This document shows positions 43,220 through 64,000 of a stretch of 64,000 nt of DNA, one piece after another (the stretch's first letter is position 1; every line of letters begins with the position of its first letter). The translations under genes and the position numbers were made by a program. The notes under the pieces were generated by a model. It saw nothing but the letters and a program-made list of their open reading frames with translations, had not been told where the DNA came from and searched no databases. Source of the stretch: Mesomycoplasma flocculare ATCC 27399 (lineage in GTDB: Bacteria > Bacillota_I > Bacilli_A > Mycoplasmatales > Metamycoplasmataceae); contig NZ_CP007585.1 in assembly GCF_000815065.1 (NCBI RefSeq), forward strand, positions 248,001 to 312,000. Reading direction: 5' to 3'.

Positions 43220-46200
43220 ATGCGAAAACACTACAAAAAAAATCAAAAAAAACGTGCGATAATCCTTGCGCTTTTGGCTTTCGGAGGTCTTAGTGTTGGT
43301 TCTTTTGGTTTTCTCCCTTTCCTTTTAAAGTCCTGAAATACACTTCAATATAATATTGTTGATTTTAAACACATAAATCATGATAATTTAAGTTATGAAA
43401 TTGAATTTGCGCTTAGCGATCTTGATTCTTATAAGCTAAATTATCAAGATTTAAACGTTGATTTTACAAGTGATCAAGAAGGTAGAAACGTTGTTGCATC
43501 TCATGTTGCTAACTATGATGAATTCAGCCGTTCTTGAAGAATAAATTCAAATTATACCGGCCTTAGTTTTGGAAAACGTTATTATCTAAAAGTTTATCTT
43601 GATGATAAAAAGCAAAAGCGATTTGCTGCAAGGAAATTAATTGGCTTTAGTCAACATGTGGCTAATTTTGTGGATACCCCCCAGCCGTTTCAACTATTAA
43701 TTTTGAGACCAAAACACCTTCAAGCGCTTCAGTTTCAGTTAGATTTGCCGATGAAGCCGCAAATTTAGAAGGGAAAAAAGTTGCCCTTGAATATTATTAT
43801 GTGCTTAAAAATCAAACCGAAAGTTTTGAAAATGCCGATGAGTTTGAAACTAAGCTAAATAATGCCCAAGAAATTCATACCTCTTATGTTGATGCAGCCA
43901 TAGTTAAAGACGGAAAAGCCGAATTTAACCTTGTAAATCTCCATCCTGGCCTTGATTATAAAATTAGCGCAATTCGTTATATTGATAAAGAAAACAAAGA
44001 CCAAATTCCGTTAGCGCCAATGCAAAAAATCGCGCTGGATTCGCAAGTCGATTTTGAAAAAGATGCATCTAAAAAAGCTTTATTTGAAGCAACAACCGCA
44101 AAAATTAAACTGCTTGCAAAATCTTTAATTGACCAAAATTTATCGTCAAACCAAAAAAGAGTTTCAATTAATTTCGCGAGCTTGCAAAATACCACAATCA
44201 TCCAAAATAAGCCAATCCAAATAGTTTATAAAAATTTAAAAACAGCGCAAAAATTTGTTGCAAGTTCAATTTTTGCGGCTAATTTAGCTAGTTTTGATCT
44301 TATCGGTTTAGAGCCAGGTTCATCTTATCAAGTCGAAAGTTTTATACTTGATGCAACAAATATTGAATTTAGTCCCACTTTTATTAAGAATTTTTATACC
44401 CCCGCCGCAATCGTTGATGCAAAAATCGCGCTGGGCGCAAGTTTTGCTAATGTTGAATTAAGTGTTGCATCTGCTGATGATCTTAGCGGCAGTGAAGCGC
44501 TTTTGTATTTAGATGATAGTTCAATTATTCCCGCAACTGGCGTTTTCCAAAAAACTGATCAAGCTAATATTTATAAGATTAAATTAACACCAAGCGGGCT
44601 TATTAATGATAAAAAATACGCACTTGATAGGCTAGTTTTGGCCTCTAGTATTCCAAATTCAGTTTTTAGAAATCATCAAGATGGTTATGATTATTCTAAT
44701 ATTATCTGAGCTCCTAATTTAGAAATTGGCTCACCAAACCGTAATTTTATTACAAAAATTTCTGAACTTAGTACATTTATTAAATTAGAACCAAAAATTT
44801 ATTCAACAAAAGTTGAATACACTTTCGGTTTTTTACCAGAATCAGCATATCTAAGTGATAAAAATTTTTATTTGTATTATTATAAAAAATCAGCTCCTAG
44901 TAAAATATTTCGTTCCAAACTCGCGCGTGCCCAAAGCTCTGAAATCAAATTTGAACTAATCGATTTTGAATCTTCTGATATTTACAAAATCGATAAAATT
45001 CAAATTGATGACCGGCCTGATCTTGCAATTAAAATCAATTTCGACCAAAACAAAGAAACTGCCCAAAAACTAAAATATGATGAATTTTTCATTAAATACC
45101 ACGTTAGCGATATTAAATTTGAAAATATTAGTGAAACAACAGCAAAAGTAGCGGTTACAATTGATGGTGATTTTAAAAATTCTTTGACAAAAAACCAAGG
45201 AAAAAGCGAATTTAGTGCAAAATTAGTATTTGGCGAGCCCGGATTTGCCATTTTATCAAAAACAATTAAGGTAAGTTTGCAAAACCAGTCTACCCAAGGA
45301 GGCTCTAGCTCTCCAAGTCAAAATTTTACACTTAGCGATAATAAACTCATCCTCCATTTTGATTTGGCTAATTTAAATCCAAAAACTGAATACCAAATTG
45401 CTGACCTTGAAATTCCCGAGCTTGCTGAATTTTTCAGTTCTGGCGGGATTCTAGATTTGCGCGCTAAATTTACCACTTTATATAAAAATGTCAAGATTTT
45501 AGGCGCTAATTTTGACAATATCAGCGAAAAATCAGCACAGGCGATTATTTATTTTGACCCAACATTTAATAGTTATTTAAATAATTATAAATTCAAGGCC
45601 AAATTTAAAGACCAAGATGGAAAAATCGTTTCTTATCCAAATGAGCAAAATAATTCAAATAATAATTACCCAAAGGTAGAAAATAATGCCCTTAAAATCA
45701 GTCTTTCAAATTTAGTTCCAGGACATAAATACACTTTTATAGGTTTAGACCCTGCTCCTAACCAAGACCCAAGACTAACAGATCTTAGTTATCAATATAT
45801 CGCGCTAAACAAGGCTGAAAGTTCGCAAAGTCAACCAGAAAAAGCCCCATATTTTTATACAACAACCGATATTAGCGCGATTAGAACGGAACCAAAACAA
45901 GATGAAGCGACTATTACTATCAGTTTTGCTACTAAGGACCCAAATTTTAAAAGTCGGCCAAATGCTAGTGAAAAACAGGCAATACTTTTTGCTAAAAATA
46001 ACGCTACAGGGGCGATTGCCTCGGCTATAAGTACTATAAAATATGATGCTAATAGCGGAAATACCGCCGAATTTACACTTAAACACCTTGATAAATTAAG
46101 CCATTATACAATTAGTGAAATTCTTGTTGATTCCCAGTTAATAAATTTTAACGCAAATTTAAAAGAGCAAAAAGCCGCTAGTAGAAACTTTTATACCGTT

Positions 46201-49200
46201 GCTAATACAGCTACGGTTATTAAAATTGTTCAATATGAAAAAACTCATAATAAAATCGGGTTAGAACTATCTTTTGATCCGTTAAAGGACACTTTCTTAG
46301 AAAATGATTCAATAAAAGTGTTACTTAGAAAGAAAAAAAATCAAGGAGCTTCACAAAGCGTTGAAGCAACCGGGACAGTCGGGAAAAACCTAGTATTAAA
46401 ACTAGATTTTTCATCAAATATTGAGGCTGGAACCGAATATGAAATCGAACGAATTATTGATCAAACAAAAGATAAAAATATTCAAACTTCTGTTGGCTTT
46501 GCAATAAAAAAAGCCGAAAATTATTCCCCTAGTCTTCAAAATCAAGACAGTGTGGGCAGAATTTTTTCGGCTCCGGAATTAAAAGGATTTTCTGTAACTG
46601 AGAATAAAAACGAAAAGGTTAAAATTAGCCTTTATTTTGAAGACCAAGAAAAATCACTAGTCAAAATCAATAATAATTCTAGATCCTTAAATCCAAATCT
46701 TACTTTAATATTAAAAAATACTAAAACTAACGCTCTAGTTACAGCAACTGGGCAGGCAAAAGATGAGTCTTCCCAAGTCAAAGCCGAATTTACCTTTTCC
46801 CAACTTGATCGAAATGTTGAATATGTCCTTGAATCAATTAATGACTTTACGCGGAGTGATTCAACAATTTGGGTAAACCCAAGCTGAGACAAAAAGAAAA
46901 AAGCGTTTACAGTAAATGTTGATAAAATCGAGGTAAAGGATCTTGTTTATTCAGATATTAAATCAACTAGTGTAAAAACCGCGATTTATTTTGATCCGAT
47001 CAAAGATTGGTATCTTGAAAATAAGGAAATCGAAGTTGAAATTGATGAGGATCAAAACCCAAAAGCAGTTTTTGTCGCTGTTTCAAGTGCCCAAAGCCAA
47101 ACCCATAAAATCCAAAAAGTCAGTGTTAGCAAATTACCTGATGGCCGGTTAGTTGCAAATCTTGATTTTACCAACCTAAAAGAAGGTAGCGATTTTAAAA
47201 TAAAATCGATAAAACTAGTTAAAAAAGATGTTGCAACCAATCAGGAAAATCAGCAAACTGGGCCTAAATTTACAATTGTTGATGAATTTAACAAGGAAAT
47301 AGTCCAAAATAAAGGAAAGAAAATTGGCGAGATTAACGAAACTGCAAAGCAAAAAACGTTAAAGTTTGCTACTGACATTGTAATTTCGGATGTTGAATTT
47401 AATACTTCTGAACAGCAGCAATCTGATTTAGAAAGGTCGCAAACTATTAAAGTTACCTTTGCGAATTCAAATAACGAAATTCTTAGACTAAAGAACAATC
47501 AAACAGCGACAATCACTTTACTTAATACAAAAACTCAGAAATTTATAATAAGTTCGGCTACAATTACTGCGCAAGAATCAACCGATGGGAATAAACAAAC
47601 AACAGCATCTGCTAGTTTTGATTTCAAAAAACAACTAGAGAAACTCACCAAATATACAATCAGTTCAATTTCGGTAATAAGAACAAATGGGATTTACCAA
47701 ATTCCTTTTTCAGCTACGATAAAATCAAATACTGCAAAAACTAGTTTTGTTACCCAACTTAATACAATCAATGTAGTTGATGTTCAATATTCTGATATTT
47801 CCCCAACAAGTGTTTTACTTACAACTTTTTTTGACGCACTTGAGGATTCAAGCCTTAACGACCAATTCGAAGCCGAACTTGAATACCAACTTAAAAACCA
47901 AAATTCTGGTCAAAATATACAAAAAACCACTAAGGTTTCAATCCAAAATAATCAAGCAAGTTTTCTAATCGACAAACTTTCTGAAGCAAGCGCTTATGAG
48001 ATTAAAAACTTAGTATTATATAAAAAATCCGGTGCTGTTCGACGAGCACGCGCGCTACGAACAAGGCGCGAAACTAGTGATATGATCCAAAATCTTCAGG
48101 TAGTTTTTGATAATAACAAAGTAGTCAATGCAGGAAAAAAAGAATTTGCAACAAAGTCATTAATTTCTAGTATAAAAATCAATCCCGATCTAATTAAGCA
48201 AAAAGGTTCTAATACCCCAATACAAGTAGGAAAAACCAATATAACTGATACAAGTGTAGGGGTAGAACTTCAAATCAAAGATCCCAAAAAATTCTTTGCA
48301 GATTATGCCCAAAGCAAGCCTAAAGCTTCACAGGTTAGTCAAATTCTGCTAATGTTAAAATCGCACAGAACCGGAGCAATCGCTGAGGCGAGTGCAACGA
48401 TTGAATATCAAGAAAATCAGACACTTGCAACAGCAAAATTTAGTTTTACTGATTTGGAAAAATATACTTTATATTCAATAGTAAATATTTTTATAAATGG
48501 AGTTCCAGTTGGATTTTTAAATTCTATTACTGAAGAGCAAAAAAAATTCCATACGACCGCCAATGAGGTTCTTCCTGAATCATTCACTCAACTTGAATAT
48601 CACAAACACGGTGCCGTGGTTCGTATGGTATTTGATGTGAAGAAAAACTGATTTTTAGTTAATAATAAAGTCAAACTCAACTTTAAAATTCAAGGTCAAA
48701 ATGGGCAACAAGATCAAGCCCTTACCGCGGAGGCAAATGTCCAAAGCGATGGGGTAGCACTTTTTAAAATTGATGGTGAGTCAATAAAAGAAAAAGTTCC
48801 GTCTGGAACGCGTTTTGAAATTTCAGATCTTGTTCTGATTCCAGAATATAATAATAACCAAGCCATTTTGCAGCATTTTCCGTTGGAAAAATATGGCTCA
48901 AGCGATAAAGTCCAAGTAATTTCTCAAGCTGCTACCGAAGTTTTACAAAGCTCTCCCCTCCGCCAAAAACGTAATTTGCTTAGTTTATTTGAAAGTAATG
49001 ATTCTCCAAAAGCTAAGCTTTCACAGTTTTCTAATTCATCTTTATTTGCAGATACTCAGACAAATAATTTCGCCAAAATTGGTCTTAAACTCGCCCCATT
49101 ATCGGATACAAGTTCAAAAACAACCCCGAAAACCTTTGATACAGCCGCTTATGTAGTTAGTGTTACAAAACAAAGTTTAGCCGGTAATACAGCGGAGATT

Positions 49201-52200
49201 AGCATAAAAATCAATTCAACCTATTTATTAGATAAATTAAATAAGTCTAATAGTTCGTTACAGCTAAAATATATCGATATAAGCTCAGGTGCTACAAAAA
49301 CCGCGCAACTTTCTAAAAAATCCAATTCCGGACAAAATGGTATTTCAAGTGAGTGAGTATTCAGAGCACAAAATCTTAAGCCATTAGATTATTATCAGTT
49401 AGTTTCTATCACCCAGACAGATAATGGTCAACAGCAGGTTATTAATTTTGATGATGACAAAGTTAGTTTCCAAGATAAATTATTTCGGACAACACCAAAT
49501 TCTTATTCAGTAGTTGATATTCAAAGAACCTTACTAGATGAGAAACAAAATAAAGCTTATGTCAAATTACAATTAGATGAGCAAGCTAAAACTTATCTTG
49601 AAGGTTATAAGGTAAGACTAACTTATAAAAGACAAGATCCAATTAATGCCAATGCAGTCCAAGAAGCCCAAGCTGAGTCTGTTATCAAATCTGATGGGTC
49701 AGTTGATTTTATCTTAGAGGATAAAAGCGTAGCAGGCAAGAAAAAAACATTTCAACTTCCGGTGGCGGCTCATTCCCTTTCAATCAATCAAAGTACCAAT
49801 ACCTTAAATTCTTCTATTCAAGACTCAGAATTAATCCAAAGTTCTAATTTCGAAAATAAAAGCAAAAATGTAGACCAGTCCAAGTTATTCGAAGGGTTTA
49901 GCTATCAAATCCAAAAATTAGAAATAATCGGAAAACCCGGTAGTTCTTCAACTCGCAAAAAACGATCCACAAGTGCTTCTAGTCTAATTGATTATAACAT
50001 TAGTTTCAATGCTAGTGCTACTTTCCAAAGTAAAGATTCAAAAAGTATCGAGGAAAAGAAAATAATCCAAGGGATACCAATCACAATTTATGATCAGTTA
50101 ATTTCTGTTACAGAAAAAGAATTTTCTTCTGGGGTTGATACAAAAATCTACGCGTATTTTATCTCTTCTGAAAAATTAAGTGCAGAAGATCAAGACAAGC
50201 AACATTTCAAAGTCCAATTATATAACAAATCTCTTGCAAAATACGAAACAATCATTCAGGCAGAGAATATCCAAAAATTACAAGCTCAAAACGGGCAGTC
50301 AAATTTTTATCTTGTGACTTTTTCAGCAAATCTTAACAAAGCGTCTTTATATGATATTGTAAAATATACCTATCAGGGCAAAGAAATCAAAAAATCGGAA
50401 TATAAAACCAATAACGTTAATAATACCGAGTTTATAACGCCTGCTTCAAAGGTAAAGCTTACAAATTTTGCGCAAGTTCCAATTTATGAAGATACTAAAG
50501 CAAGCGCGTATTTTCAGTTTGATGAAAAAGACGAGTTTTTATGAAGAACAAAGCAAAAAATCGATATCACCCTAAAAAACGCTGCTAAATCTCAGGAAAC
50601 TAAAATTCTAACAATCACACCAACTGGCGCTTTTAGTCAGGTTGAATTAACCGGAAACAATGGTTCCCAACTTGAGCCAAACACAAAATACGAACTTGTA
50701 AGTTATAAGTTAAATGAGCAAACAATTAAAACCCCTATGGAACTTCCAAACCGCAAAAACCAAAACCTAAAAATAGCATTGTTATCAAGTTCAGTTCAGC
50801 TTCAAAACCACAAAAATAAAATTCAAAAAGTCAATCTTTCAAAAGAAGATATAATCCAAAAAACCCCAGCAAATCTTAGTATCGAAACCAAAGCTCGCTA
50901 TACTTTTAATGATAGTAACTTTACGCAGCGCGGCTTTGATAATAACAATGGTAAAACCGGGAAGATAACTATTAATCTTAATAAGGAATTATCCCAAATA
51001 CCAAAAGCATTCGGGGAAATTACTATTAGCAAAACTTCCCCAAAATCCAATTCTGAATCCATAACTCTTAGTTCTACTCAAGCTTTTGACCCTAATTCTG
51101 GTAGTCTCGAGTTTATGGTTAGAAATCTTGAGCGATTTCAAGAATATAAACTTACCTCCGTTAAACTAAATGGTGTTGAGATCCAAAGCTCAAGTGTTAA
51201 TAACCAAAACACTTTCACTCCTAAGCCTACTGAAATCCTCGTTGAAGATATAACCTGGGGTAGCCAAACCGTATCAAGTTCCTCAACCTCGCAACAAAAT
51301 GCAACCGTCAGCCAAAGTGTAACTATTAATTTTAGTAAAGACGATACTTGGTTAGATAATAACCAAATACTAGTAACGCCAGTTAAAGTAGGGGGCACTC
51401 CCGAGCAAAGCCAATTACAAGGAAAAAGTGCAAGTATAAGTAAAAATAAGGCCAGTGTACAACTTGACAATCTTGCCCCAGGTGAAGAATACACTCTCAA
51501 ATTAGAACTAAACGCTTCAAAGCGCAAGAAAAGAAGTCTCAATCCTTCTATCCCGATAAAAATCCCGGAAAAGCAATATAATCAAGACTGGACCCCCAAA
51601 ATTGCAAAAACTTTTATAACCCCTCCGGTTATTAAAAAGGTTAGTTTTACCCCCCCTAAAGATAAAGATAGTGCAGCTAGTCTCACAGTGGATCTCCTTG
51701 GGTCTAAACTACCCAAAAATCATCCCATTTTACTAACTTATAAACCTAAACAAGTACCACAATCTCTTCATAATATAATCAGTTCAAGTCCTACAACCGT
51801 TAGTCCTGAACAAAATCAATTAGAACAAAATAAGTTAGTGTATAACCTCCCTCATTTGGTTCCGATTGATTATACTCTTTTAAATTTCAAAGTCCTAGAC
51901 TCCGAGTTAAAGTTTAATAATGATAGTGCAAAGCAAATATCAGGGTCTTCTTCTTCTTCTTCTTTAACAAAAATGGAGTTTAGTCCCCCTATTCCGGATC
52001 CGGCCTCCGAGATTATAATAACCCCCGAACCCCGGTCTGATTCCGCTTCCAAGCAAAGTTTCATTCTTACTGCGCCCTTAACTTCCCAATACAAATTAGC
52101 TGAAAATAATAACCTCCAAGTGGAATTTAACCCGGACATGAGTGCGTCAAAATCATCAAAGCCCCCCCAAAAGTTTACCAAAATAGTTCAAAACTGGACC

Positions 52201-53901
52201 CCCAATAAACAAAATAACACAATTACTGCCAAAATAGAAGTTAATGAGCAAGAAAGTTCCAGCCCCAAGGTCAAGGTCCAACCCGGGCAAGTATTCAAGC
52301 TTCAACTACAAAATAGTTCCCCTAGTTTGCAAACTGAACAGCCTATTTATTATGTACCTAATACCTTACCATCAGTTTCTGCAATTTTAAAAACCAACGT
52401 CAGATTAGAAGACTGACAAACCCAATTATACAGCTTCGAGTACTGAGTTACTGTCTATGACCCTAATTCTGCGTTAGTTAATCTTGATTTAAAAAGCGCA
52501 AATTCATTAGTCCCATTTAAGGAAAAGGTAGATACTAGTCAAAATCCTGGCCCCTCATATTATCCAATACCAAAACTTGGTGATTTAAGTCAAACTCAAG
52601 CTAATATTCTAAAAGAGAATTTAGCAGCACAATTTGCCCCATCAGTTTCTGCTCGCGCTAGCGATTATATTAAAGCCTTAAAACCAAATAATGAATCAAT
52701 GTTACAAGAAGAAGCAAACAAATTAAAAACCGAAGCAGATAAAACTTGGCAGAAAAAAGTGCAAAAACTAGAAAAACATATATCACCCAAAACCCCGCGC
52801 ATTAGGCATGTGAGCCGTACATTTATCACTCAATCTGATAGTGTCTTTAAGTTTAAGTTAGTGGGAACCCTATCGGAAATCTTTGCCTGAAACCCCAAAA
52901 AAGTGGAACTAACCTACAAAATCTTCCCTAGTCTCTCCAGCACTGCAATCAAAACTGAAGAAATTCAGCAGTCTTCTTCTTTATCTTCTTCTTCTTCTTC
53001 TTCACCCCCATTAAAAGTGCTTAATCTTTTCAAACCCTATGATAAAATTAAATTAAGTGCGCAAAAACCTCCTGATAACGAACTACCGTATTTAAACGCC
53101 TTGGACGGAGGTGATTTCCTTGGTCAATTCGAAGGAACTTATTTTATTCCGCCAGCAAGCCCCAGTTCCAAACCAAGCCAACCAAGCACCTTAGTCCCAA
53201 GATGGTCCCCTTTACAACTTGAGCCAAAACTAGGGGAAAACATCAAAAATGAAAAATACTGGTCAAATTATATTTACTACCAAGATGCAAAATTCTGAGA
53301 AAACCGTGGTCAAAACCGGGGTATGAATGAAGGTTTTGAGTTTTTTAAATATCAAACTCAAGAACTACAACGGTTTAAAAAATATGTTTTCTTAGGGCCT
53401 CGTAAAATTAAGCCAAGTAAACCAAAACCTAACCTAGAATCTAAAGCAAATAGTGAGGCAAAACAATATGCCCAAAATCAAAAAGAGTTATGAATTGAAA
53501 AATACGAGTATATTAAAACGGAGAACAAGCTTAAATTAACTTTACAAAATCCGGGTAAAGATAATAAAGTTATTATCGTGCAAGTAGCAGACCCAGTTAG
53601 TTACTATGTTGAAATCAATTCCCCGTTAGGCTATATGCAAACATTAAAACTTAGCGACCTTCATTTTGAAGGTAACAGCCTTATCCTAAGTGTTAGTTTG
53701 CCTAATAACGAAAATTGAAACCCAGAAGGAATTCAAAGCGCAATCCCGTGGATAGTAAATCGCGTCTATGCAAAATGGGAATCAGATTCTAAACAAGCAA
53801 AAAATGTTAAACATAACCATAATTTAGTTAAAATTAACCCAAGCGAAAAATATACCATTGCGCCAAAACCCGGCCTTGCGCCTTTTATTTTCTATACCTA
53901 A
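43220..53901 (+). pseudogene. Giant multi-domain surface protein 1, frameshifted in a C6 tract (about 3,560 aa if restored)
   Basis: The ATG at 43220 starts a basic N-terminus and one hydrophobic segment (about residues 12-36), a signal-anchor. The frame then breaks: after a C6 tract at 43677-43682 it reads to a TAG at 43766-43768 (182 residues). Inserting one base there joins it to a frame open from about 43683 to 53901 with many UGA-Trp codons and no other break. The body has about 23 repeats of 110-160 residues, each beginning with an ATI/VTISF-like strand and ending with a (L)xPGxxYxIxxI-like strand (for example near 43938, 45714, 46420, 51472), resembling fibronectin/Ig-like or DUF1410-type domains; this family is unverified. 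It contains four R-X-[KR]-R motifs and two short TCT-serine runs (51946-51963, 52984-53001). Paralogue of the next gene. Confidence 0.75.
43677..43682 (+). repeat. C6 homopolymer at frameshift of giant gene 1
   Basis: The frame before the tract is phase 2 and the long frame after it is phase 1 of the window. A C7 tract would restore one continuous gene. Similar C6 and C7 tracts occur in frame elsewhere in the two giant genes (C7 at 51650-51656 and 52162-52168, C6 at 62174-62179 and 63435-63440). Confidence 0.8.
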
Positions 53902-53968
53902 TATTTCCAATACCGATTTTCTCTTATTAACTTAACATATATAAATAAAAATAAAAAGGGATTAAAAA

Positions 53969-64000
<10,032 letters not shown>

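Noticed and set aside
43198-43293. ATG at 43198 as start of giant gene 1
   Set aside because: That frame stops after about 30 codons; the ATG at 43220 gives a basic-hydrophobic signal-anchor in a long frame.

Overview
The window is mycoplasma DNA. It is very AT-rich, and UGA must be read as tryptophan: almost every gene is cut by in-frame TGA codons that fall where tryptophan is expected (translation table 4). The gene set (F1-like ATPase cluster without a classical F0, DUF31 lipoprotein proteases, fused NadD-HD protein, giant repeat surface proteins) fits the hominis/neurolyticum branch, for example relatives of Mycoplasma hyopneumoniae. I cannot name the species from sequence alone.

Region 1 (1-23805) holds a seven-gene F1-like ATPase operon (membrane protein, DUF2714 protein, gamma, epsilon, a signal-anchored accessory subunit, alpha, beta). 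After it come a HAD phosphatase, nadD-HD and a nucleosidase, with yebC and nadE on the opposite strand. A 10,879-bp block of this region is present twice in direct tandem (2035-12913 and 12914-23792), with no difference found wherever I compared the copies. The same 13-bp sequence lies at both outer ends and at the junction. The first breakpoint lies inside gamma, so the second ATPase copy lacks the membrane and DUF2714 genes and the N-terminal part of gamma. Genes epsilon to nadE are complete twice.

Region 2 (23806-35830) carries ptsI and a degenerate lactate-dehydrogenase-like gene on the minus strand. On the plus strand follow a tightly overlapping ABC permease / ATPase / two-lipoprotein module, a TM2-like protein with a Pro-Glu-Lys repeat tail, trmB (apparently leaderless) and pepA.

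Region 3 (35831-64000) looks like an accessory surface locus. It has two tandem paralogous DUF31 serine-protease lipoproteins with intact His-Asp-Ser triads, a coiled-coil lipoprotein with 21-bp repeats, engB, and two giant tandem paralogues (about 3,560 aa, and more than 3,344 aa running off the window). The giants consist of some two dozen beta-sandwich-like repeats each. The first giant gene is broken by a one-base frameshift in a C6 tract and sits behind a duplicated -10 box and a (TA)11 tract. The second carries long serine microsatellites. Together the two giants contain eight R-X-[KR]-R (furin-type) motifs, mostly just after the conserved YxI strand of a repeat. This suggests, as an inference, proteolytic processing of surface proteins, possibly by proteases such as those encoded next door. 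No tRNA, rRNA, CRISPR array or insertion sequence was recognised.
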